Both the position numbers and the translations under genes were made by a program. Below are positions 49,084 to 59,371 of a stretch of 64,000 nt of DNA, in pieces. The notes beneath the pieces are model-generated. The model was not told the DNA's origin. It did not search any database and worked only from the letters and a program-made list of their open reading frames with translations. Within the stretch, counting starts at the first letter, position 1. Each line of letters opens with the position of its first letter. The DNA comes from Vicingaceae bacterium. GTDB lineage: Bacteria; Bacteroidota; Bacteroidia; Flavobacteriales_E; Vicingaceae. The stretch spans positions 1 to 64,000 of the forward strand of contig JAHYJH010000003.1 in assembly GCA_019429185.1 (NCBI GenBank), written 5' to 3'.

Positions 49084-51024
49084 ATGCCTAACTATCTTTC
49101 ACACATAATTCCATTTTTTAAACGAATTGGATTGGCGTTTTTGGTTTTTACGTTATGTCGAATTTCGTTTTATATTGTTAATGCGGCACACTTTTCAAAT
49201 GTATCCATAACCGATTTCATTTATGGGATTCGATTTGATGCTGTGGCAATTTCTTATTTATACTTGCCTTTTATTGTTATGTCTGTTATTCCTTTTTCAT
49301 TTAGGAGTTTTAGAAGATACCAACGCACATTAGCCATTCTATTTTACATTCCCAATACTATTTCTATTATTTTAAACTTAGTTGATGTAGCTTATTTTGA
49401 TTTCACACTAAAGCGAACCACTACTGATTTATTTAGCATGATAGGTGTTGGTGGAGGTGCAGATTTCATTAAATTGTTACCCAATTATATTATTGATTTT
49501 TGGTACGACTATATTTTGTTGGCATTTTTAATTTGGTTTTCATGGTACATCTATAAAAAATATTGTCGGTATAAAGGAATGTTTTATCCCTATGTAAGAA
49601 AAAACTACCTTATCCAGTCCAGTATTTTTGTTCTAACAATAGGTTTGTTAATCATTGGAATAAGAGGAGGTATTCAACTTCGTCCGTTAAGTATAGTTAG
49701 TGCAGGTCAATTCACTATTGCTCAAAATACACCTATTTTACTGAGTACACCCTTTACCGTTTTAAAAACATTAGTAAAAAAAAAAGCTAAGGTAATACAT
49801 TATTTTTCAGATGAAGAAATCGCTGATATATTTAATCCTGAAGTTACTATTAAAGGAAATGGCATTTTAAAAGATAAAAATGTGGTTTTTATCATTATTG
49901 AAAGTTTAGCAAAGGAATATGTTGGTTTTTTAAATGATGGAAATGGATACACTCCTTTTTTAGATTCCCTCATGAAAAATAGTTTTGTTTTTACCAATGC
50001 TTATGCCAATGGGCAAAAATCAATAGAATCATTACCTTCCATTTTAACAGGAATTCCTCAACTGATGGCAACTCCATTTGTTGTTTCCAACTATGCTGGA
50101 AATACAATTAGAGGATTACCCCAATTGTTAAAAGAAAAAGGTTACAACACTTCTTTTTATCATGCTGGATCAAATGGAACTATGGGTTTTGATGCTTTTT
50201 CAAAGATAGCTGGTGTTTCTGATTATTATGGATTAAACGAATATCCTGAAAAAAACAAAGAAAAAGATTATGATGGGCTTTGGGGTATTTTTGACGAGCC
50301 GTATCTACAGTATTATGCAAATGAGCTGAACGCAAAAAAAGAGCCTTTTTTTAGCACCATTTTCACGATTTCATCGCATCATCCTTATACTATTCCCAAA
50401 CAACATATTGGAAAATTCCCAAAGGGCTTAATGGGTATGCACAGCGTAATTGGTTATACGGATTATGCATTGAAAAAATTTTTTGAAACTGCACAAAAAA
50501 TGCCTTGGTTCAACAATACATTATTTGTTGTTGTCGCTGATCATTCCACACATTCAATTGCACCAAAATATAACACTCCATTAGGACGATTTGCAATACC
50601 TATCTTTTTTTATGATCCTTCCCAACAATTAAAAGGAACATATAATGAAATATACAATCAAATAGACCTTACTCCTTCCGTTTTGGGTTTGTTAGGTATT
50701 AACACCAAATTAATAACATTTGGCAAGAACATTTTCAATTCATCCAACAACGAATCGTTTTCAATCAATTACATCAATGAAGTTTACCAAATCTATTCAG
50801 AAAATTACTTATTATTTTTTGATGGAGAAACGGTTACTGATTTTTATAGTATTGAAAAAGATGTTTTACTGCAAACGAATTTAATACTCCAACCTTCTAA
50901 GTTAACAAAAGAAGAAATTATTTTAAAAAACAAGTTAGAACAAAAAATAAAAGGTATTGTTCAACAATACAATAACCGCCTAATTTTTAACCAACTGAGT
51001 ACGACTAATTTTCCAAAGAAATAA
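49084..51024 (+). CDS. LTA synthase-like membrane sulfatase
   Basis: N-terminal TM helices; NVVFIIIESLAKEYVG; FSTIFTISSHHPYTIP; VVVADHS. Confidence 0.9.
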   Translation: MPNYLSHIIPFFKRIGLAFLVFTLCRISFYIVNAAHFSNVSITDFIYGIRFDAVAISYLYLPFIVMSVIPFSFRSFRRYQRTLAILFYIPNTISIILNLVDVAYFDFTLKRTTTDLFSMIGVGGGADFIKLLPNYIIDFWYDYILLAFLIWFSWYIYKKYCRYKGMFYPYVRKNYLIQSSIFVLTIGLLIIGIRGGIQLRPLSIVSAGQFTIAQNTPILLSTPFTVLKTLVKKKAKVIHYFSDEEIADIFNPEVTIKGNGILKDKNVVFIIIESLAKEYVGFLNDGNGYTPFLDSLMKNSFVFTNAYANGQKSIESLPSILTGIPQLMATPFVVSNYAGNTIRGLPQLLKEKGYNTSFYHAGSNGTMGFDAFSKIAGVSDYYGLNEYPEKNKEKDYDGLWGIFDEPYLQYYANELNAKKEPFFSTIFTISSHHPYTIPKQHIGKFPKGLMGMHSVIGYTDYALKKFFETAQKMPWFNNTLFVVVADHSTHSIAPKYNTPLGRFAIPIFFYDPSQQLKGTYNEIYNQIDLTPSVLGLLGINTKLITFGKNIFNSSNNESFSINYINEVYQIYSENYLLFFDGETVTDFYSIEKDVLLQTNLILQPSKLTKEEIILKNKLEQKIKGIVQQYNNRLIFNQLSTTNFPKK

Positions 51025-51043
51025 GATTTTTTGAACCTATTTT

Positions 51044-51931
51044 TTGAACCTCAATATGATTAATAAATCCAACATACTTTTTATCATTAACCCAATTTCT
51101 GGAACAGGAAAGCAAAAAATTGTAGAAAAACTTATTGAACAACACCTTAATAAAGAAATTTTCGATTACACTATAATTTATACCCGAAAAGCAAAACACG
51201 CCATTGAAATATCAAAAAATGAAGTGCAAAATTTTGACGTAATAGTTGCCGTTGGTGGCGATGGAACAGTAAACGAAACTGCTACAGCAATTATAGGTAC
51301 AGAAAAAATATTAGCAATTATTCCAACAGGTTCTGGAAATGGGTTAGCAAGGCATTTGAAAATATCTACCAACATAAAAAATGCTATTGAAATCATTAAC
51401 AACAAAAAAATTAAACGCATAGACACAGCAACAGTAAATGATATTCATTTTTTGGGAACGGCTGGTACTGGCTTTGATGCCCATATAGGTTGGAAATTTG
51501 CTACTGCCGAAAAAAGAGGTTTTTGGTCTTATGTAAAAATTACCATAAAAGAATATTTTAATTATGATGAGGCAAATTATACGCTTATCGTAGATGGAGC
51601 AAAATCACAACAAAAATCACTTCTAATTACATTTGCAAATTCAAATCAATATGGCAATAATGCTTGCGTATCACCAAACTCTGTTATTGATGATGGATTT
51701 TTACGTATTATAATTTTAAAGAAATTTCCTTTAACCTACTCCTTTGCTTTTGCGTATAAAATGTTTACTAAAAAATTCAATACATTTAAGTATGTAACAG
51801 AAATGAAAGGTAAAAATATTACCATTCATTCCCCTAAAAAAGAATTACATATAGATGGAGAACCCTATTTGCTCGACACCAATTTAACATTAAAAATAAA
51901 CCCTAAATCATTAAATATTTTTGTGCCATGA
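51044..51931 (+). CDS. diacylglycerol/lipid kinase family (YegS/BmrU-like)
   Basis: FIINPISGTGKQKIVEK; VIVAVGGDGTVNETATAI; IIPTGSGNGLARHL. Confidence 0.93.
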   Translation: MNLNMINKSNILFIINPISGTGKQKIVEKLIEQHLNKEIFDYTIIYTRKAKHAIEISKNEVQNFDVIVAVGGDGTVNETATAIIGTEKILAIIPTGSGNGLARHLKISTNIKNAIEIINNKKIKRIDTATVNDIHFLGTAGTGFDAHIGWKFATAEKRGFWSYVKITIKEYFNYDEANYTLIVDGAKSQQKSLLITFANSNQYGNNACVSPNSVIDDGFLRIIILKKFPLTYSFAFAYKMFTKKFNTFKYVTEMKGKNITIHSPKKELHIDGEPYLLDTNLTLKINPKSLNIFVP

Positions 51932-52245
51932 GTAAAAACAACATTGTTTATTCAACCAATCCAAATTTTGAATTTGAAGATGAAAATGAAGAAATAGAAA
52001 CACTTCCCAAAGAAAAACAGCAACTAAAAGTAACTATTGACCGTAAACAACGAAAGGGAAAGTCTGTAACATTAATTACGGGTTTTGTAGGAGAAAAAGA
52101 GGATTTAGATAAAATAGCCAAAGAACTGAAATCGAAATGTGGTGTTGGAGGAAGTGCAAAAAACAACGAAATTATCATACAAGGTGAATTTAAGGAGAAA
52201 ATAGTTAATCTTTTAATAAAAAACGGTTACCTAAAAACAAAATAG
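51928..52245 (+). CDS. SUI1/eIF1-like translation initiation factor
   Basis: KGKSVTLITGFVGEKEDLDKIAKELKSKCGVGGSAKNNEIIIQGEFKEKI. Confidence 0.92.
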   Translation: MSKNNIVYSTNPNFEFEDENEEIETLPKEKQQLKVTIDRKQRKGKSVTLITGFVGEKEDLDKIAKELKSKCGVGGSAKNNEIIIQGEFKEKIVNLLIKNGYLKTK

Positions 52246-52372
52246 AGTCTGTCTGTAAAGTCCAACTTCTTCGTTATTCTTGTTTTAAAAATCAGTCATT
52301 TACGAAAGTAAACTCCTGATTTACAAAACTTCGAATGCCTCGAATTTAAACTTTACAGTTCAGCCTCTCGAC
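52243..52372 (+). repeat. Gene-end structured repeat, copy R3
   Basis: tagagtctgtctgtaaagtcc...actttacagttcagcctctcgac. Confidence 0.85.
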
Positions 52373-52460
52373 TTAATAGATAGACATTATTTGATAATTA
52401 TCAATTTTTAACAATCATTTTCAGTTTTTTATCATTATTATTGTAACAAAACAAACTCAA

Positions 52461-55460
52461 TTGAAAATTAACATCATTAAATATCTTTTTTTAGCTTTAT
52501 TTTACCTGAGTTGTTTCAGTAATTACCTCATTGCCCAATCTTTTAATTTTTCTTACTTTAATGTTCCAGAAGGCCTTCCTCAATCTTCTGTTAATGCTAT
52601 TTATAATGATTCCAGAGGCTATTTATGGATAGCAACAACTGGGGGAGGTGTTGCTCAATTTGATGGTAAAGAATTTATTTGTTATTCCGAAAAAAATGGT
52701 TTAGCAGGCAATGTTGTAACAGGAATTGCCGAAGACAATGAAGGTAATATGTGGTTTACTTCTACTTGGGGTGGAATTTCAAAGTTTAATGGTCGGAAAA
52801 TGATTACTTTAACAGAAAATGATGGATTAAACTCAGCGAATAATCATAGCATTTTTGTTGATACAAAAAATAGAATTTGGATAGGAAATAGTAAAGGTAT
52901 TACTATTTATGAAAATGGCTTTTTTAAAGCGTCAACCAACAAGCATTTCTCTCAGTCAGTAAATTTTATTAATTCCGATAAAAAAGGAAACATTTGGGTA
53001 GGTTCAACCGAAGGACTTATTAAAATTAATGAAAAAGACACCTTGTTTTTTAGTACAAGAAACAATTTGCCATCTAACAATGTTACCGCATTTCTTGCTG
53101 ATAATGATGGCGATTATTACATTGGTTTTAAAAATAAAGGTATTTATAAAATTATAAGCGGAAGTATTTCAAAAAATGCACAATTAGAAATAGAACCCAT
53201 TCATGAAAATTTATCTATTACCTCCATTATTAAAGATAACGATAAAAATAGTTGGTTTTCGACAAAAAAAAATGGAATATTTCGCCTTAATTCCTTAAAT
53301 CAGCTCGTTCATGTATCAAAAGAAAATGGATTAGAAACCAATGAAATTAATTTGTTGTATAAAGACAGGAATGGCAATTTATGGTTAGGATCTAATGGAG
53401 CTGGATTAATTAAATTAAACCTTTCTGCATTTACCTCTTATGACAATATAAACGGATTAAATAAAAACAATATTTTTGGAATCAGCGATGATAATGATGG
53501 CAACTTATGGGTGGTTACTTCAGATGATGGTGTTTTTAAATATGACGGAAAAAATTCCTTTCACTACAAAGAAAAAGATGGTTTAGGCAGCAACAATGTT
53601 AAAGCAGTTATCAAAGATAATAAAGGAAACCTATGGTTTGCAACAAATAACGGGCTTACAAAATATACCAATGGAATTTTTAAAAATTATACAACTAGTG
53701 ATGGGATACCCTCTAACCAAACAAAATCATTATTGATAGATGTTAAAGGAAACTTATGGATAGGCACTAACGGAGGTGGTTTAGTAAAATATAATTACCA
53801 AACATTCAAAACCTTTACTGAAAAAAACGGTCTATCTCATAATTACATTCACTCACTCTTTGAAGACTCTAAAGGAAATATATGGATAGGAACTGGAAAT
53901 GGTATTAATAAATTAACTAATGAAACATTTATTTCATTTTCCACTTCAAAACTCTGTAACCCATATATTAGTAGTATAACCGAAGATAAATATGGAATTA
54001 TTTGGTTTGGTTCGGATAGATGTTTGACAAAATATGATGGTATTGATTTTCGATCATTTACAACAAAAAATGGACTATCCTCTGAAGTAATCTATTTGGT
54101 TCATTTTAACAAACGAGGCAATTTGTGGGTGGGAACAAACAACGGAATTGATAAAATCGGCTTCAATAGTTATGGACAAATTGAAAATATAAAAAATTAT
54201 GGCTTTAAAGAAGGTTTTAAAGGTGTTGAGTGCAATAGTAGAGCTATTTATGAAGATAAAAAAAGTAATTTATGGATAGGTACTGTGAAAGGACTAATAA
54301 AATACAGTCCTACTGATGACAGGGAAAATGTATTTGAATCAAAAACACACATAACCAATGTAAAACTTTTTTTTGAGCCTATAGACTGGTTAAAATTTAC
54401 CACAAATCTTACTAAATGGGATAATTTACCTATCAATATAGAATTAAATCACAACCAAAACCACCTTTCATTCGAGTTTAATTCAATAAATCTTACCCAA
54501 CCAAAAGGAATTATGTATAGTTTTATATTAGAAGGGTTTGATAAAGATTGGGGACCAACTACAACAAAAGATGTTGCTACATATTCTAACCTTCCTCCAG
54601 GAAATTATACATTTAAGGTAAAATCGAGAAACAATGATGGTGTTTGGAACCAAGAGCCTGCCACATTTTCTTTTTCAATAACACCTCCTTTTTGGAAAAC
54701 ATGGTGGTTTTATATTCTTGCAGCTATACTCACTTTTTATACTGTTTTTAAAATATCTTCCATAAAGGAAAAAAGGCAATTAGAAATAAGTAGGGAACTG
54801 GAGTTCAAAGTAAAAGAACGAACTCTAGTTATTGAAAAACAACGTGATGAAAAAGAAGTTTTGCTCAAAGAAATTCATCACAGAGTAAAAAACAATATGC
54901 AAGTCATTAATAGTCTATTAAGCATACAATCTAGTTATACGAAAGACAAAAATGCGTTAGCCCTTTTTAGTGAAGCACAAAATAGGATTAGATCTATGGC
55001 ATTAATTCACGAAAAAATGTATCAGTCGGGCGATTTATCTAAAATTGATTTTGAAGATTATATTGTTGCTTTAACCAACGACTTAATTTCAACCTATTCC
55101 ATAAATAAAGAAATAAAATTAGATTTAAAAATTACACCTATAAAATTTGGAATTGACACACTAATTCCCATAGGACTTTTGCTTAATGAAATTATTTCAA
55201 ACACACTCAAATACGCTTTTGTTAATGCTCCATCAGGTACTATTTCTATTTATTTAAATCAAAAAGACCCTGATGAATATGAATTAATTATTGGAGACAA
55301 CGGCATTGGAATGCAACATGGATTATTGCAAAAAGAGGATGAAACGCTTGGCATAGAACTCATAAAAGTATTTGTAACTCAAGTTGATGGAGAAATAACA
55401 CACCTTGACAAAAAAGGAACTTACTATAAAATCATTTTCAAAAAAAGAGAAAAAAAGTAG
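52461..55460 (+). CDS. two-component regulator propeller / Y_Y_Y / HisKA_2-type histidine kinase
   Basis: Many [NG]xWIGT..G..K.. propeller repeats; YSNLPPGNYTFKVKSRNNDGVW; LLKEIHHRVKNNMQVINSLLSIQ. Confidence 0.93.
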   Translation: MKINIIKYLFLALFYLSCFSNYLIAQSFNFSYFNVPEGLPQSSVNAIYNDSRGYLWIATTGGGVAQFDGKEFICYSEKNGLAGNVVTGIAEDNEGNMWFTSTWGGISKFNGRKMITLTENDGLNSANNHSIFVDTKNRIWIGNSKGITIYENGFFKASTNKHFSQSVNFINSDKKGNIWVGSTEGLIKINEKDTLFFSTRNNLPSNNVTAFLADNDGDYYIGFKNKGIYKIISGSISKNAQLEIEPIHENLSITSIIKDNDKNSWFSTKKNGIFRLNSLNQLVHVSKENGLETNEINLLYKDRNGNLWLGSNGAGLIKLNLSAFTSYDNINGLNKNNIFGISDDNDGNLWVVTSDDGVFKYDGKNSFHYKEKDGLGSNNVKAVIKDNKGNLWFATNNGLTKYTNGIFKNYTTSDGIPSNQTKSLLIDVKGNLWIGTNGGGLVKYNYQTFKTFTEKNGLSHNYIHSLFEDSKGNIWIGTGNGINKLTNETFISFSTSKLCNPYISSITEDKYGIIWFGSDRCLTKYDGIDFRSFTTKNGLSSEVIYLVHFNKRGNLWVGTNNGIDKIGFNSYGQIENIKNYGFKEGFKGVECNSRAIYEDKKSNLWIGTVKGLIKYSPTDDRENVFESKTHITNVKLFFEPIDWLKFTTNLTKWDNLPINIELNHNQNHLSFEFNSINLTQPKGIMYSFILEGFDKDWGPTTTKDVATYSNLPPGNYTFKVKSRNNDGVWNQEPATFSFSITPPFWKTWWFYILAAILTFYTVFKISSIKEKRQLEISRELEFKVKERTLVIEKQRDEKEVLLKEIHHRVKNNMQVINSLLSIQSSYTKDKNALALFSEAQNRIRSMALIHEKMYQSGDLSKIDFEDYIVALTNDLISTYSINKEIKLDLKITPIKFGIDTLIPIGLLLNEIISNTLKYAFVNAPSGTISIYLNQKDPDEYELIIGDNGIGMQHGLLQKEDETLGIELIKVFVTQVDGEITHLDKKGTYYKIIFKKREKK

Positions 55461-55488
55461 TGTTATGATTATTTACGATTTTTGATTT

Positions 55489-55761
55489 ACTATTGACCAT
55501 TGACCATTGACCATTAACCATTGACTATTGACCATTGACTATTGACCATTGACTATTGACCATTGACCATTGACCATTGACTATTGACTATTGACCATTG
55601 ACCATTGACTATTGACTATTGACCATTGACCATTGACCATTGACTATTGACCATTGACTATTGACTATTGACTATTGACCATTGACCATTGACCATTGAC
55701 TATTGACCATTGACTATTGACTATTGACCATTGACCATTGACCATTGACCATTGACCATTG
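55489..55761. repeat. Heptanucleotide tandem array, 39 units of accattg/actattg
   Basis: Counted directly; exact 7-bp period over 273 bp, one aberrant unit (accatta). Confidence 0.97.
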
Positions 55762-55786
55762 AAGATTTTACAAACTTTTCAACTTT

Positions 55787-56548
55787 ATGAATTTCAAATA
55801 CTTAAAATTCCTATTTTTTATTTTATCCTTTCACTATTCCTTACAATCCAATGCTCAACTTAAAGAAATATTCAGCGGAGTTGTTTTAAATTTATCAGAT
55901 TCAACACCTATTTCGAGTGTTCATGTGATTAACAAAACAACCAATTATGGTGTTGTTTCTAAAGAAAATGGAAGTTTTATTATTGCTGCAAAAACAAATG
56001 ACACTTTAGTTATTTCTTCTATCGGATACCTTCCGTACAAACATATTGTTAAAAATTCCTATTTTATAATTCTATTAAAAAAAGCTACTTACGAATTAGA
56101 AAGTTTTAATGTATTACCCTATAAAGATTACGAAGCCTTCAAAGAAGCATTTATTAATTTAAGAGTTGAAGATCCTGCCGCAATTAATCAAAGTATTTAT
56201 CTCTCAAAGGAAGAAATGTTGGCTTATTACTATAGTGCCAATCAGGGAATAATAATTTCAGGAGCTATTTCTTCGTTGATTGGTATGTTTAACAAATATA
56301 TGATTGATAAAAAAAAATACTTAGAACTACTTGAAAAAGATAAAAAAGAGGAAAAAATCAACGAACGATTTAGTCCAGCAATAGTTCAAAAAATAACTTC
56401 TATTGAAACAAAAGAAGAAGCCATTGATTTTATTAACTATTGTGAGTTTTCTGTCTATTTTATTTTAAATGCTTCAGAATTTGAGCTACACAAAAAAATT
56501 CATGAACGCTTTGATGCGTATAAAAATGCCAAAAACAACACTAAATAA
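55787..56548 (+). CDS. carboxypeptidase-like regulatory-domain (CarboxypepD_reg-like) protein
   Basis: FSGVVLNLSDSTPISSVHVINKTTNYGVVSKENGSFIIAAKTNDTLVISSIGY. Confidence 0.85.
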   Translation: MNFKYLKFLFFILSFHYSLQSNAQLKEIFSGVVLNLSDSTPISSVHVINKTTNYGVVSKENGSFIIAAKTNDTLVISSIGYLPYKHIVKNSYFIILLKKATYELESFNVLPYKDYEAFKEAFINLRVEDPAAINQSIYLSKEEMLAYYYSANQGIIISGAISSLIGMFNKYMIDKKKYLELLEKDKKEEKINERFSPAIVQKITSIETKEEAIDFINYCEFSVYFILNASEFELHKKIHERFDAYKNAKNNTK

Positions 56549-56558
56549 ATTCATATAA

Positions 56559-59366
56559 ATGTCTTCTTTTTTAACAAAAACAGCCGAATACTTACTTCAA
56601 AATTACAACAATGAGTTAGAACAAATAGCTATTGTTTTACCTAATAAACGTGCTGGTTTGTTTTTAAAGCAAGAACTAAGTAAACTTATTGATGCTCCTA
56701 TTTGGCTACCCGAAATTATGGGAGCTGAAGATTTTATTGAAACACTATCAAAAACAGAAATTATTGATAATACATTTCAATTGTTTGAACTTTTTGAATG
56801 TTACAAGCAAATCACAAAAGAACCTGAACCTTTTGAAGAATTTAGTAAGTGGGGACAAATTCTAATCCATGATTTTAATGAAATTGATAGATATTTAATT
56901 CCAACCGACCCATTTTTTAAACACATCAACGAGATAAGAGCCTTAGAGGTATGGAATTTAGGTGAGAAAGAAATTACTGAATTACAATCTCAATACATCA
57001 AGTTTTGGAAACAAATAGGATCAATTTATACCCAATTTCATGCTCATCTCGAATCAAAAAAATGTTCTTATCAGGGAATGGCATTCAGAAAAGTAGCTGA
57101 TGAAATTGCTACTCATCCTGAAAAATTTATTAAAGAAAATATTAAATGGAAGAAAATACTCTTTATTGGGTTTAATGCACTAAACAAAGCTGAAGAAACA
57201 ATAATTACCACTTTAATCAATCAAGAAAAAGCAGAAATTCTTTGGGATGCCGATGTCTATTATTTGAACGATGAACTTCAAGAAAGTGGTATGTTTTTAA
57301 GACAATTTCAACAAAAAGAAGTCTATACACCTTTTAAATGGATTAGTGATAAATTTAACACTACTGAAAAAGAAATCTCAATAATTGGTATTCCTCAACA
57401 TATTGGACAAGCCAAGTATATCCCTACACTCTTAAAAAAAATTAATAGTACTACTAATTATAAAGATACGGCTATTGTACTAGCAGACGAAAATATGTTA
57501 GTTCCTGTTATGCAATCTATTCCTGAAAATATAACAGATGTTAATGTTACTATGGGTTATCCATTAAAAAACACCACCCTTGCCAATTTTTTTGATATTT
57601 ATTTTACAGCATTAGTTAATGGAGATAGGTATGGTAAAAAAGATAAATTAACTTATCATTATACAGATTTACTTAAAATAGTGCAGCACCCTTTTGCCAA
57701 AAATATTTTTGGAAAAACTACTTGCGAAACTATTTCACAACACATAATTAAACACAATTGGGTTTTTATTAATAATGATAAATTACAGTTTATTAATTCG
57801 CTTACACATCAATTATTTTCAGAAAGTATTGATCCAAAAACAACAATAACTAACTGTCAACAATTTATAACTCACGGAAAAAATTATTTTCAACAGGTTA
57901 ATAAAAACAATACCAGTGATAATTTTAAATTAGAATTAGAATACCTTTTTCAATTTTCCAAATTATTTAATCAATTAGAATTATTATTAATCAACTATCC
58001 TGTCATATCAAGCATTAAAGGATTTTATTCCATATTTAAGCAATTGATGAACAATTATTCCATAGAACTCTATGGTGAACCACTCCAAGGATTGCAAGTT
58101 ATGGGAATGTTGGAAACAAGAAACATTGATTTTAAAAATGTAATTATTATTGGAGCTAATGAAGATATATTACCTAAAGGAAAATCTTTTAACTCATTCA
58201 TTCCTTACGATTTAAAGAAAATATATGAATTACCCACGCATCAAGAAAAAGATGCTATTTATGCATATCATTTTTATCGATTAATTCAAAATGCTTCTTC
58301 AATATCTATCTTATATAATACTGAAACTAATGAGTTTGGAAGTGGAGAACAAAGCAGATTTGTTACTCAAATAGAGCATGAATTATCAAAAAAAGAGAAC
58401 ATAAACATTTCAAAAAAACTAATAAATTATTCTACTATAAAAACAGAACTGAAAACAGAGGTTATTGAAAAAACACCCGAAATAATTAATGGCATTAAAA
58501 TGCTTTTAGAAAAGGGAATATCTCCTTCGGCTCTGAATACATACTTGGCTTGTCCGCTTGATTTTTATTATAAATATATTTTACAAATATATGAAAGTGA
58601 ACAAGTTGAAGAAACAATAGAACACACAACTTTTGGTAGTTATATACACAAAATACTAGAGTTACTGTATAAAGAGACTATTGGTATTACACTTAAAGTT
58701 GAACATATTGAACAAATGCTTCTTAATTTACCTGAAACAGCAAAAAAAGTATTTTCCGAAGGATTTAGTGATGCAGAACTCAACAACGGTAAAAATTTAA
58801 TCATTTTTTCTGTAGCAGAGAATTACATTAAAACTTTTCTAACTAACGAAATTGATTTTATTAAAAATACTTCATACCCCATAACAATAATAGCTTTGGA
58901 GAAAAAAATGGATTTTGTCCTTTCTTTGCCATTAGAAAATGAGACCCTTATTGTTAATTTAAAAGGTATTGCTGATAGAATAGATTTTGGTGAGCATACT
59001 ACACGAATTATTGATTATAAAACGGGGTTGGTTGAGCCAAAAAATTTAGCAATAAAAGAATTAAATGAATTAATGGATGGATCTTCTTCAAGTAAAGCCT
59101 TCCAGGTGTTATTTTATTCCTATTTATACTCCAAAACTATTACCTTAGAAAATAGCAACCAATCAAACTTAGAAACAGGTATAATTTCATTCCGAAAATT
59201 AAGTGCGGGCTTCATGCCTTTTAACCTTGATAAAAACAATGAAATTTCAACAGAAATTTTAACTGATTTTGAACTGATTTTGCAACATATTTTTATAGAA
59301 ATGTTAGATGTTTCGATACCCTTTACACACTCAATTGAATCAAATTATTGTAAATTCTGTGAATAA
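56559..59366 (+). CDS. PD-(D/E)XK nuclease family protein (AddB-like)
   Basis: YLACPLDFYYKYIL; RIIDYKTG; C-terminal SNYCKFCE. Confidence 0.88.
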   Translation: MSSFLTKTAEYLLQNYNNELEQIAIVLPNKRAGLFLKQELSKLIDAPIWLPEIMGAEDFIETLSKTEIIDNTFQLFELFECYKQITKEPEPFEEFSKWGQILIHDFNEIDRYLIPTDPFFKHINEIRALEVWNLGEKEITELQSQYIKFWKQIGSIYTQFHAHLESKKCSYQGMAFRKVADEIATHPEKFIKENIKWKKILFIGFNALNKAEETIITTLINQEKAEILWDADVYYLNDELQESGMFLRQFQQKEVYTPFKWISDKFNTTEKEISIIGIPQHIGQAKYIPTLLKKINSTTNYKDTAIVLADENMLVPVMQSIPENITDVNVTMGYPLKNTTLANFFDIYFTALVNGDRYGKKDKLTYHYTDLLKIVQHPFAKNIFGKTTCETISQHIIKHNWVFINNDKLQFINSLTHQLFSESIDPKTTITNCQQFITHGKNYFQQVNKNNTSDNFKLELEYLFQFSKLFNQLELLLINYPVISSIKGFYSIFKQLMNNYSIELYGEPLQGLQVMGMLETRNIDFKNVIIIGANEDILPKGKSFNSFIPYDLKKIYELPTHQEKDAIYAYHFYRLIQNASSISILYNTETNEFGSGEQSRFVTQIEHELSKKENINISKKLINYSTIKTELKTEVIEKTPEIINGIKMLLEKGISPSALNTYLACPLDFYYKYILQIYESEQVEETIEHTTFGSYIHKILELLYKETIGITLKVEHIEQMLLNLPETAKKVFSEGFSDAELNNGKNLIIFSVAENYIKTFLTNEIDFIKNTSYPITIIALEKKMDFVLSLPLENETLIVNLKGIADRIDFGEHTTRIIDYKTGLVEPKNLAIKELNELMDGSSSSKAFQVLFYSYLYSKTITLENSNQSNLETGIISFRKLSAGFMPFNLDKNNEISTEILTDFELILQHIFIEMLDVSIPFTHSIESNYCKFCE

Positions 59367-59371
59367 AAAAT

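Noticed and set aside
55489-55761. Possible CRISPR array
   Set aside because: Strict 7-bp period with no spacers; a tandem heptamer array.
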